This document shows positions 22,599 to 30,913 of a stretch of DNA of 64,000 nucleotides, piece by piece; positions within the stretch are counted from its first letter, which is position 1, and each line of letters starts with the position of its first letter. The notes beneath the pieces were generated by a model. It was not told the DNA's origin. It was given only the letters and a program-made list of their open reading frames with translations, and made no database searches. The DNA comes from Aquisphaera insulae. GTDB taxonomy: Bacteria; Planctomycetota; Planctomycetia; Isosphaerales; Isosphaeraceae. The position numbers and the translations under genes were made by a program. The stretch is taken from the NCBI RefSeq assembly GCF_011064615.1, contig NZ_JAALJH010000002.1, positions 62,001 through 126,000 of the forward strand. The letters are read 5' to 3'.

Positions 22599-25226
22599 CT
22601 ACGCGCCCAGGCTCGCCTCGATGGCCCGGAGGGCGGCCTCGATGGCGTCGGGGATCTTCGCGGGGTCCTTGCCGCCGGCCTGGGCCAGGTCCGGGCGGCC
22701 GCCCCCCCCGCCGCCGACGACCGGAGCGACCTGCTTCAGCCAGTTGCCGGCGTGGAGGCCCTTCTCGACGAGGTCCTTCGACAGCCCGGCGACGAGGTTC
22801 ACCTTCCCCTCGGCCTCGGCGAGCAGGAGCACGGCCAGGCCGTCCTTCACCTTGCGGCGGAGGCCGTCGATCAGGACCCGCATCTCGTCGGGGGACACGC
22901 CGGAGACGGAGCGGACGACGACCGTGGCGGACCCCAGCGGCCGGGCCTGGGCCACGAGCTCGTCCACGGAGACCTTCTCCGCCGACGGCTCGGCCTTGCG
23001 CTGGGAAGCCTGCTTCTTGAGGGTCTTGATCTCCTCGAGGAGAGCCGCGATCCGGACGCCGACCTGGGCCTGGGGGACCCGCAGCGCCGCGGCGGCCTGG
23101 GCGAGCACATCCTCCTCCTGGTTGACGTAGTCGAGGGCCGCCTGGCCGGTCAGGGCGGTGATCCGGCGGGTGCCGGCGGCGACGGACTCCTCGCCGAGGA
23201 TCTTGAAGAGGCCCACCTGGCCGACGTTGTCGAGGTGGGTGCCGCCGCAGAGCTCTCTCGAGAAGTCTCCCATCTGGACGACGCGGACGACGTCCGGGTA
23301 TTTCTCGCCGAAGAGGGCCATGGCGCCCAGGGACTTCGCCTCGGCGATCGGCATCCGCGTCCAGTTCACGGCCGAGCCGGTCATGACCAGTCGGTTCACC
23401 GTGGTCTCGATCTTCTCCAGCCGCTCCGCCCCGACGGCGTCCGGATTGCCGAAGTCGAACCGGAGCCGGTCCGGCTCCACCTTGCTGCCGGCCTGCTGGG
23501 CGTGCTTGCCGAGGTGCTCGTGGAGCGCCCGGTGCAGCAGGTGCGTCGCCGAGTGGGCCCGGCGGATCGCCTGCCGGCGGGCCGCATCCACGGCCGCCGT
23601 CGCCGTCGCGTTGAGGGCGATCTCCCCCTTCGCGACCCGTCCGACATGGAGGATGAAGTCGCGATCCTTCTTCGTATCCTCGACCGTAAACTCGAACCCG
23701 GCGCCCCGGATCACGCCCGTGTCGCCGACCTGGCCGCCGGACTCGGCGTAGAAGGGGCTGCGATCGAGGATCAGGGCGATCGGCGGCCCGCCCGGCGTCG
23801 CGCGGGCCGATTGCGCCAGGGCATTCTGCTCGAGGATGCCGATGACCTTCCCCTCGGCCTCGGTCGTCTCGTAGCCGAGAAACTCCGAGCCGCCGTGATA
23901 GGCTTCCTTGAGGGTGTCGAGCGGGCTGAGGGCGAAGACGTCGGCGGCCTCCGTGGTCCCGCGGGAGATCTTCGCGAAGTCATCCTGGGACTTCCGGAAC
24001 CCGTCCATGTCCACGCGGAGGTTCTGGTCGGTCGCCAGGCTCTCGGTGACCTCCACGGGGATGCCGTAGGTCGAGTGGAGGTCGAAGGCATCGGCTCCGG
24101 AGATCACGTCGGAGCCGGCGGCCTTGGTCCGGCGGAAGGTCTCGCCCAGGCGGCCGATGCCGTTCTCCAGGTTGCGGAGGAATCGCTCCTCTTCCTCGCG
24201 GATCACATTCTGGATGCGGGGGACGCTGTCCCTCAGCTCGGGATAGCCGGCGTGCATGGCCTCGGCGATCACGGGCGGGAGCTTGTGGAGGAACGGCTCG
24301 CGCTGGCCCATCTGGTAGGCGTCGAGCACGGCCCGGCGGAGGAGGCGGCGGATGACGTAGCCCTGCTTCTCAGGGCCCGGCTGGACGTTCTCGTGGATGC
24401 AGAACGTGAGGGCCCTGGCGTGGTCGGCGGCCCGGCGGATCCGGACGCCGTCGAGCGAGTCCTTGACCTTGGGGTAGTCGATCCCGAGGGCATCGGCCGC
24501 GGTCGCGACCATCGGCTTGAAGATGTCGATCTCGAAGTTCGACGACACCCCCTGGAGCGCGGCGGCTGCGCGTTCGAGGCCCATGCCGGTGTCGATGTTC
24601 TTCTGCGGGAGCGGCTCGAGCTGGCCGGGGCCCACGCGGTTGAACTGGGTGAAGACCAGGTTCCAGATCTCGACTTCCTCGATGCCGTCGCCGTGGTAGA
24701 AGATCTCCGAGCAAGGGCCGCAGACGCCGTTGGGTCCGTGGGTCGGGGCGCCGGCCGGCCAGAAGTTGTCGTCCTCGCCCATCCTCTTGATCCGGTCGGC
24801 CGGGACGCCGACCTCTTTATGCCAGATGTCGAACGCCTCGTCGTCGTCCAGGTAGACGGTGAACGTCAGCCGCTCGCGGGGGATGGACAGCGTCTTCGTG
24901 AGGAACTCCCAGGCCCAGTGGATGGCGTCGCGCTTGAAGTAGTCGCCGAAGCTGAAGTTGCCCAGCATCTCGAAGAAGGTCATGTGCCGGGGGGTCTTGC
25001 CGACGTTCTCGATGTCCCCGGTCCGGATGCACTTCTGGCAGGTGGTGGCCTTCTTGAACGAGGGGTCGCCCAGGCCCATGAACTCGCGCTTGAACTGGTT
25101 CATCCCGGCCGGCGTGAACAGGACCGTGGGGTCGTCCCGCGGCACGAGGACGTCGCTGGGGCGGCGGACGCAGCCCTTGGAGGCGAAGAAGTCGAGATAG
25201 GCTTCGCGGAGTTCGTCGGTTTTCAT
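22599..25226 (-). CDS. alaS: alanyl-tRNA synthetase
   Basis: An 875-residue class II aminoacyl-tRNA synthetase that charges tRNA-Ala and edits mischarged Ser/Gly. The length equals the family norm (about 876). The N-terminal catalytic core opens LREAYLDFFASKGC and contains MNQFKREFMG and NVGKTPRHMTFFEMLGNFSFGDYFK. The editing domain has the zinc ligands HSATH (HxxxH) and CGGTH, and the C-terminal dimerisation/C-Ala domain includes GGGGGGRPDLAQAGG. It is 161 bp downstream of the HtrA-like gene on the same strand. Confidence 0.97.
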   Translation of the reverse strand: MKTDELREAYLDFFASKGCVRRPSDVLVPRDDPTVLFTPAGMNQFKREFMGLGDPSFKKATTCQKCIRTGDIENVGKTPRHMTFFEMLGNFSFGDYFKRDAIHWAWEFLTKTLSIPRERLTFTVYLDDDEAFDIWHKEVGVPADRIKRMGEDDNFWPAGAPTHGPNGVCGPCSEIFYHGDGIEEVEIWNLVFTQFNRVGPGQLEPLPQKNIDTGMGLERAAAALQGVSSNFEIDIFKPMVATAADALGIDYPKVKDSLDGVRIRRAADHARALTFCIHENVQPGPEKQGYVIRRLLRRAVLDAYQMGQREPFLHKLPPVIAEAMHAGYPELRDSVPRIQNVIREEEERFLRNLENGIGRLGETFRRTKAAGSDVISGADAFDLHSTYGIPVEVTESLATDQNLRVDMDGFRKSQDDFAKISRGTTEAADVFALSPLDTLKEAYHGGSEFLGYETTEAEGKVIGILEQNALAQSARATPGGPPIALILDRSPFYAESGGQVGDTGVIRGAGFEFTVEDTKKDRDFILHVGRVAKGEIALNATATAAVDAARRQAIRRAHSATHLLHRALHEHLGKHAQQAGSKVEPDRLRFDFGNPDAVGAERLEKIETTVNRLVMTGSAVNWTRMPIAEAKSLGAMALFGEKYPDVVRVVQMGDFSRELCGGTHLDNVGQVGLFKILGEESVAAGTRRITALTGQAALDYVNQEEDVLAQAAAALRVPQAQVGVRIAALLEEIKTLKKQASQRKAEPSAEKVSVDELVAQARPLGSATVVVRSVSGVSPDEMRVLIDGLRRKVKDGLAVLLLAEAEGKVNLVAGLSKDLVEKGLHAGNWLKQVAPVVGGGGGGRPDLAQAGGKDPAKIPDAIEAALRAIEASLGA

Positions 25227-25387
25227 GGAAACAGCGGCACCAATCGTCGGGTTTACGCGAGTAACGGCGAGGCTCGAGGGCGCGCACAGGGACTCTCGGA
25301 GGACGGAACGCCTCGCCGACCATTGTCACGGAGGGTCCACGGTCCGACAAGGTCCGTCCCGGCCTGCCCGACCGATTCCGGCCCTGA

Positions 25388-26836
25388 TCATTCGGGCACT
25401 CGGACCGGACCGGCCTCGGTGACCAGGGTGACATCCCCCTTGAGGTTGGCGACGGCCCGGTCGAACTGAGCGGGGGTCGTGACCGGGGTCTCGTTCACGA
25501 GGCGGATGACCTGCTGCTTCTTGAGCCCGGCGCGGGAGGCCGGCGAACCATCTTCGATCTCGGCGACGACGACGCCGGTGACGGGGGGTTCGGCGAACGG
25601 GAGCCGGTTGACCAGGACGGTGCTCTGGAAGTCGACCCGGAGGCCTCGCCAGGCGGGCGGGCGGGTCGTCGCGATGGCCTCCGGATCGATGGGGAACTTG
25701 GCCAGGACGATCGTCTTCACGAGCTCCGCGTCATTGCGGCGGATCTTGAGGCGGACCGAGTCCCCCGGGCCCCGGGCGTTGATGGCCAGGATCAGGTCGT
25801 CGAAGTCATGGATCGGCTCGTCATCCACGGCGAGGATCTCGTCGTTCGCCTGGAGGTCACCCTGGCCGGCGGGGGAATTGGGCGAGACCCGCTCCACCCG
25901 ATTGGTCAGGTTCGGCGGCGGGATGATCCCGAGCAGCCCATATTCGATCTCCCGGCCCTGCTTGAGGATCTCCACGGCGTGACGGCCCACGCGGTCCATG
26001 GGCATCGCGTAGCCCGCCATGTTGTCGAAGCCGGCCGGGCTGGCGGCCATGGTTGTCAGCCCCACGAGCTCCCCTTTGAGGTTGACCACGGCGCCGCCGC
26101 TCATGCCCAGGTTCAGTTTGCTGTCGAGCTGGAGCAGCATCGGGGAATTGAGCAAGCTGGATCGCTTCGGCGTGTTGGAGAGGTCATCCACGTCACGATC
26201 GAGCTGCCTCGCGACGTTGGACAGGATTCCGACGCTCGCCGAGGGCTTCCCGTCCCTGCGGGCCGCGTTGAATGAGTTCCCCAGGGAGACCAGGAAGCAT
26301 CCCTTGCGGAGCTTCGCGGCGTCTCCCAGTCGAATCGGCTGGAGCTGGGGGGGCGGGATTCCCGGGATGTTCATGGGGGCGATGACCGCCAGGTCGCTGC
26401 GCGGATCCGCGGCGATGATCTCCGCGTCGAACTGTTGCCGTCCGGCCGCGCGGACGAGGAGCCGACCCGCCCCGCGGACGACGTGGTAGGCGGTAAGGAT
26501 CTGCCCCTTGTCCCCGACCACGACGCCCGACCCGAAGTCGAACGAAATCAGCTCTCCCTGGCCCAGGTCGAGCGGGCTCCGCCGCCGGAGGAGTGTCGGG
26601 TTCTCCCGATTGAAAGAGCGGGGCCGGCCGCGGATCGCGAGGTCCTCCGGCCGCTCCGCCTTCTCGCGTGAGATCGCCACGACGGACGGCTCTGCCCTGG
26701 CGATAGCATCGACGACCGCGTTCTCCAGCGCGCTGACCGGGTCGACAGCCGCTGGCGCTGCCCCGGGCGGATCGTCGGCGGCGACGTCGGAGCCGGCGAG
26801 CATTGTGCAGCAGGCCAGGGCGAGCAGCAGCGTCAT
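25388..26836 (-). CDS. HtrA-like secreted serine protease with two PDZ domains
   Basis: A 482-residue exported trypsin-like protease. The signal peptide is at residues 1-20 (MTLLLALACCTMLAGSDVAA). The protease domain has the triad His in TAYHVVRGAG (H118), Asp in DPRSDLAVI (D148) and Ser in NLGMSGGAVV (S246; the more usual sequence is GNSGGP). Two PDZ-type modules follow: GLLGIIPPPN...DEILAVDDEPIHDFDDL at about 330-400, and GVVVAEIEDGSPASRAGLKKQQVIRL near the C terminus. The start at 26836 is supported by GAGG 8 bases upstream and by the signal peptide. It probably handles misfolded envelope proteins. Confidence 0.87.
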   Translation of the reverse strand: MTLLLALACCTMLAGSDVAADDPPGAAPAAVDPVSALENAVVDAIARAEPSVVAISREKAERPEDLAIRGRPRSFNRENPTLLRRRSPLDLGQGELISFDFGSGVVVGDKGQILTAYHVVRGAGRLLVRAAGRQQFDAEIIAADPRSDLAVIAPMNIPGIPPPQLQPIRLGDAAKLRKGCFLVSLGNSFNAARRDGKPSASVGILSNVARQLDRDVDDLSNTPKRSSLLNSPMLLQLDSKLNLGMSGGAVVNLKGELVGLTTMAASPAGFDNMAGYAMPMDRVGRHAVEILKQGREIEYGLLGIIPPPNLTNRVERVSPNSPAGQGDLQANDEILAVDDEPIHDFDDLILAINARGPGDSVRLKIRRNDAELVKTIVLAKFPIDPEAIATTRPPAWRGLRVDFQSTVLVNRLPFAEPPVTGVVVAEIEDGSPASRAGLKKQQVIRLVNETPVTTPAQFDRAVANLKGDVTLVTEAGPVRVPE

Positions 26837-27419
26837 CGGTGGGTCCTCGGGCTCTCGGGCGGGTCGATTCGCCTCGCCCTTCATCATTTCCGGGCCGACG
26901 GCCCGGGGCAACCCGAATCGGTCGAGTGGGCCGGCCCGATGGCCAGAGAGAGACGGTCCTTGGGATCCAGTGATCCTGGTCGTCACGCGGCGAGCGAGAG
27001 ATCGAACGCGTTGGTTGATGCAATTCCTGATCCGCCCTGAATTTGTGCCTTGTCTGGGGCGGTTCGGAGGAAGGGGCCGGCGGTCGAGAACGAGGAGTGC
27101 GGGGTGTCGGGGGGCATGAACACGGCACCCTCAGGGCTTTCCCTCGCCCGGCCTCCATCTCGGCTCGATTCGTCCGCTGATTCAGCCCGTCTGAATATGG
27201 CGGTCGTCATGCCGCTTGTAACTGGCCATGTGATCACAATCGGAGAAATTCCTTGTAATCCTATGGGTAAAGTGGGTATTGGCATTGACGGGCGAATTCG
27301 ACATCGGCAAGAATGGCCCTCCGTAGAGGAGAAGCTTGTATAGCTTCTGTGATGTTGATATCTCTATTTCGCATGGGATGTCTCATGCGCAAACCAAAAG
27401 ATGTGTAGGAGTCCTCCGT
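26837..27419. other. 583-bp divergent intergenic region
   Basis: No gene recognised. It separates the HtrA-like gene (leftward) from a DUF1559 gene (rightward). Bases from about 27190 onward are more AT-rich than the surroundings, as is usual here upstream of DUF1559 genes. A 7-bp inverted repeat sits at 27330-27348; no clear -35/-10 pair was found. Confidence 0.45.
27330..27348 (+). promoter_or_regulatory. inverted repeat upstream of DUF1559 gene
   Basis: AGAAGCT (27330-27336) and AGCTTCT (27342-27348) flank TGTAT. It is 72 bp upstream of the DUF1559 start and could be an operator or a leader hairpin. No functional evidence beyond position. Confidence 0.3.
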
Positions 27420-28583
27420 ATGCGCTTATTGCGTCGTTTCCTCGGTGGGGGCCGGATCGAATTGGGCCGCCAACCTCTCCGCCGTCGCGCGGGGTTCACG
27501 CTGATCGAGCTCCTGGTGGTCATCGCCATCATCGCGGTCCTGATCGGGCTCTTGCTGCCGGCGGTGCAGTCGGCGCGCGAGGCCGCACGGCGGATCCACT
27601 GCGTGAATAATCTGAAGCAGCTCGGGCTCGCGCTGCACAACTACCACTCCGCGATCGGCTCGTTCCCCATCGCCCAGTCCTGGGCGAAGACCACGCCGGG
27701 TGCCAGCTACGGGGGCAACCCTTGGAGTGCGCACGCGCAGGTGCTCAGCTACCTGGAGCAGTCGACGATCTACAACGCGGTCAATTTCAGCTTCGCTCCG
27801 GCCCAGGCGCTGAATCAGGCCTACTACACCAACTCGACGGTACTTTACGCGCCCTTGAACGTGTTTATTTGCCCATCGGACGGCATCTCTCCGACGACCC
27901 TGTCCGAGCTGAGGATGGACTTCAACTGCAACTACTCGGGCAGCACGGGTACGACCGTCGAAGCCATCGGGAATCACTTCCTGACCGTGTCGATCCAGGA
28001 TTCGACGGGGATCTTCGGCTTCGACAACCCGATCCTCCACGGCTCCCGGGTCTACAACGTGGCGAGCGTGACCGACGGCACATCGAATACCATCGCCTAC
28101 TCCGAGCACCTGGTGGGGACCGGGCCGACCATCACCGACACTCGCCGCGCGAGCTGGGGAGGGGTGCCCGAGGTCACCGCCGTGGTCTCGCTCGACGCCA
28201 GGTCCCAATACCCGCAGGTCTCACAGGCCCTCGCGGCGTGCGCCGCCTATGCCCGGGCCAATGCAAGGACGACCGATACGACGGTGGGGGCCAGCTACAG
28301 CGGAGCGACCTGGATGGCCGGCTACCTGGGCACATCGCTCTTCAACACGATCACGCCGCCCAATAGCACGCAATACGCCTTCAATTCTTGCCAGGGCGAT
28401 CCCTTGGTGACGGTGTGGGGGCTCTCGGGGTTCGTCAACTCGACCAGTAACCATCCGGCGGGAGCCAACTTCACCTTCGCCGACGGCAGCGTCCGCTTCA
28501 TCAAGAGCACCATCGACCTTCGGACCTACTGGGCGCTCGGCACCAGGGCAGGGGGCGAGGTCATCAGCTCCGATGCCTACTGA
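27420..28583 (+). CDS. DUF1559 pilin-like protein
   Basis: A 387-residue DUF1559 protein. A basic head of about 24 residues leads into [20 protein letters not shown] (prepilin-type methylation site and transmembrane helix), [15 protein letters not shown] and [14 protein letters not shown]. The C-terminal H-x9-DG box is [16 protein letters not shown] and the end is GGEVISSDAY. AGGAG lies 8 bases upstream of the ATG at 27420, which is preferred over an upstream ATG at 27336 whose leader is not family-like. It is unpaired: no lipoprotein of the usual type is next to it. Confidence 0.93.
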   Translation: MRLLRRFLGGGRIELGRQPLRRRAGFTLIELLVVIAIIAVLIGLLLPAVQSAREAARRIHCVNNLKQLGLALHNYHSAIGSFPIAQSWAKTTPGASYGGNPWSAHAQVLSYLEQSTIYNAVNFSFAPAQALNQAYYTNSTVLYAPLNVFICPSDGISPTTLSELRMDFNCNYSGSTGTTVEAIGNHFLTVSIQDSTGIFGFDNPILHGSRVYNVASVTDGTSNTIAYSEHLVGTGPTITDTRRASWGGVPEVTAVVSLDARSQYPQVSQALAACAAYARANARTTDTTVGASYSGATWMAGYLGTSLFNTITPPNSTQYAFNSCQGDPLVTVWGLSGFVNSTSNHPAGANFTFADGSVRFIKSTIDLRTYWALGTRAGGEVISSDAY

Positions 28584-28721
28584 AAGCCGCTTCAAGGGCA
28601 GGAGAGGAGGACAGCCCCGCCGGCCTTTGTTGTCAATACGCTCGATGTGCACCGGCCACGAGAGGAATCCCGGCCGATGAGTGCCTTCTCGTGAAACACC
28701 CGGTCCGGAATTCGGCCGCTC

Positions 28722-28741
28722 ATGCCACCCTCGGGTGGCAT
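28722..28741. terminator. GC-rich hairpin between DUF1559 and sulfatase genes
   Basis: TGCCACC and GGTGGCA pair around a CTCG loop (9-bp arms if the loop is reduced to two bases). It is 140 bp after the DUF1559 stop and 140 bp before the sulfatase start, with no T-run following, so terminator function is only a possibility. Confidence 0.35.
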
Positions 28742-28880
28742 TGACCCCGCGAGCTGACGGGCTCGCGTGGGATGGCCTCCGGCTGCCTCATCCGGGGCGA
28801 GGGCCGGCCGAGCATGGCCGGCGTCGGCTGTCCCGGATCGGGGTCGTATTTCCCGCCGAATGCCCCAGGAGTCTCCCTCA

Positions 28881-30536
28881 ATGCGAAGTTGCTGGCCCAT
28901 CCTCTTCCTGACATGCCTCACGACCGGACCGCTGTTCGCCGCGGAGCAGCGGCCGAACGTCCTGTTCATCGTCTCCGACGACCTCAACAACCTCCTCGGC
29001 ACGTACGGCGACCCGCTCGCGAAGACGCCGAACCTCGACAAGCTTGCGTCCCGTGGCGTGCGGTTCGACCGCGCCTACTGCTCGTTCCCCCTGTGCGGGC
29101 CGAGCCGGAATTCGTTCCTCACGGGGCTCTACCCCAACAGCACGGGCATCCTGTCCAACGGGCAGGTCTTCCGGCAGACGATCCCCTCGCATCGAAGCTT
29201 GCCCCAGGCGTTCCGCAATGCGGGGTATTTCGCCGGGCGGATCGGCAAGCTCTACCACTACAACGTGCCGACGTCGGTCGGCACGAACGGCCACGATGAC
29301 CCGGGGAGCTGGGAGCTGGAGCTCAATCCGGCGGGCGTCGACCGACTGGTGGAAGAACCGCAGATCTTCTCCGTGACGCCCGGCCAGTTCGGGGCGTCGC
29401 TCAGTTGGTACGCCTCGCCGAAGGGGGACCGTGACCACACCGACGGCCTCATGGCCGACGACGCCGAATGGGTCCTCGAACGCTTCGCCAGGAGGAAGGA
29501 TCGTCCGTTCTTCCTCGCCGTGGGCTTCTTCCGACCGCATACGCCCTATGTCGCGCCCAAGCCGTACTTCGACCTCCATCCCGAGTCGACGATGCCCGTC
29601 ATCCAGGGCGTGGAGGAGGACCTGGTCGACATCCCCATCCCCGCTCGTCCCGTCGCCAGGCGGGATAACCGTGTCCTCGACGACGCGAAGCGGCGCCAGG
29701 CACGTCAGGCCTACAATGCCAGTATCAGTTTCATGGACGCCCAGGTCGGTCGCGTGGTCGACGCGCTGGACCGACTCGGGCTGTCCGAGAACACGATCAT
29801 CGTGTTCATCAGCGACCACGGCTATCACGTCGGCGAGCACGGGCTCTGGCAGAAAATGAGCCTCTTCGAGGAGAGTGCCCGCGTGCCGCTCCTGATTGTC
29901 GCGCCGGGATTGCCGACCAAGGGCCGGGTGGCCAAGACCCCGGTCTCCCTGGTCGACCTTTATCCGACCCTCGCCGAGCTGAGTGGCGTTGAACGTCCCA
30001 CCAACCTTCAGGGCCAGAGCCTCGTGCCGATTCTCAAGGACCCCGACGCCGTGGGCCGCGGCTGGGCGATCACGCAGGTCACGCGCGGCGGGGCCGGGTT
30101 CGGCCCGCGACCGGGCGGGGGCCAGGGCACCGGCGGAGGCGCGGGCGGGGGCCAGGGCACCGGCGGAGGCGCGGGCGGAGGCCAGGGCACCGGAAGAGGC
30201 GCGGGCGGAGGCCAGGGCACCGGGGGAGGCGCGGCTGGGGGCCAGGGAGCCGCCGGAGGCACGGCCCCAACCCCCCGCTTCTTCGGTTACAGCATCCGGA
30301 CGCCCCGCTGGCGCTACACCGAATGGGACGAGGGGCGCAAGGGCCGCGAGTTGTACGACCACGACGTCGATCCACGCGAGCTGACGAATCTCGCCGAGAA
30401 GTCGGAGCACGCGAGTACGGTCGAGGCGCTCTCGCAGCAGCTTCACGCCGCCGTGAAGACGACGTTCCCCCCGGACGGCCACACGCCCGAAATTCGGCCC
30501 GGTCCCTTGTGGTCGCCGAACCTGACGAATCCCTGA
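28881..30536 (+). CDS. S1-family sulfatase (iduronate-2-sulfatase-like) with internal Gly-rich repeat
   Basis: A 551-residue exported arylsulfatase-type enzyme that removes sulfate esters, probably from polysaccharides. The signal peptide is at residues 1-21. Metal-binding DD is in NVLFIVSDDLNN (D33, D34), the formylglycine motif is C-G-P-S-R (C72), and HGYHVGEHGLWQK is the second metal/active-site region. Near the C terminus a run of five 10-residue Gly-Gln-Thr units (about 411-460) interrupts the fold between GWAITQVTRGG and GYSIRTPRWRYTEWDEGRKG, the usual C-terminal beta-sheet. AGGAG lies 9 bases upstream of the ATG at 28881. Maturation needs a formylglycine-generating or anSME enzyme, not seen here. 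Confidence 0.9.
   Translation: MRSCWPILFLTCLTTGPLFAAEQRPNVLFIVSDDLNNLLGTYGDPLAKTPNLDKLASRGVRFDRAYCSFPLCGPSRNSFLTGLYPNSTGILSNGQVFRQTIPSHRSLPQAFRNAGYFAGRIGKLYHYNVPTSVGTNGHDDPGSWELELNPAGVDRLVEEPQIFSVTPGQFGASLSWYASPKGDRDHTDGLMADDAEWVLERFARRKDRPFFLAVGFFRPHTPYVAPKPYFDLHPESTMPVIQGVEEDLVDIPIPARPVARRDNRVLDDAKRRQARQAYNASISFMDAQVGRVVDALDRLGLSENTIIVFISDHGYHVGEHGLWQKMSLFEESARVPLLIVAPGLPTKGRVAKTPVSLVDLYPTLAELSGVERPTNLQGQSLVPILKDPDAVGRGWAITQVTRGGAGFGPRPGGGQGTGGGAGGGQGTGGGAGGGQGTGRGAGGGQGTGGGAAGGQGAAGGTAPTPRFFGYSIRTPRWRYTEWDEGRKGRELYDHDVDPRELTNLAEKSEHASTVEALSQQLHAAVKTTFPPDGHTPEIRPGPLWSPNLTNP
30111..30260 (+). repeat. 5 x 30-bp in-frame tandem repeat inside the sulfatase
   Basis: Units start at 30111, 30141, 30171, 30201 and 30231, each encoding a variant of GGGQGTGGGA. 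Units 1-4 differ by only a few bases; the fifth has diverged (AGGQGAAGGT). The near-identity at DNA level suggests recent slippage or unequal-crossover expansion. It encodes a flexible linker. Confidence 0.85.
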
Positions 30537-30585
30537 ACCGGCCTGCGGGAGGAGGAGCGAGCCGCCCGAGTTGAGATGTCGAGGT

Positions 30586-30614
30586 CCCCGGGGGATCGGA
30601 GAAGTCCCCCGGGG
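30586..30614. terminator. bidirectional terminator-like hairpin
   Basis: CCCCGGGGGA (30586-30595) and TCCCCCGGGG (30605-30614) form a perfect 10-bp stem with a 9-base loop, 50 bp after the sulfatase stop. It lies in a 377-bp gap (30537-30913) between convergent genes; nothing else was recognised in that gap. No T-run follows on either strand. Confidence 0.5.
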
Positions 30615-30913
30615 CTTCCGCGCGGACGGATAGCGGGGCATCCCAGGATGGGCCCCATCTCAAATCGTAACCTGCCTTCTTGTGGTGTTCAGACTCAGAC
30701 CGCGATGGTCCCGGCGATGAATCGGATGCGGGTCTTGCGAGCGGCCGGGGTGGAGGCGGAGCCGACCCCGGGGATCGCCCCGGCCCCGGGATGGGCCGTC
30801 TGGTCGACTCTCCTCGAATTGGGGGAAGCCCACGCCGCGGGGCCTCGCCTGTCGGCGTCCTCGATCCGCCCCGGGGCCGTGAGCCCCAGGGCCCGTGATT
30901 CCCATCGGCTTGA

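Noticed and set aside
22581..25469. A 962-codon plus-strand open frame opposite alaS
   Set aside because: It is the mirror of a certain alanyl-tRNA synthetase; its translation is Arg/Gly/Leu-rich without domains, a normal effect of high-GC codon bias. Similar long antisense frames elsewhere (for example 12987-14993, 7744-9702, 61164-62570) were rejected for the same reason.
30111..30260. CRISPR-like array
   Set aside because: The units are contiguous without spacers, in frame, and encode a Gly-rich linker; no Cas genes are present.
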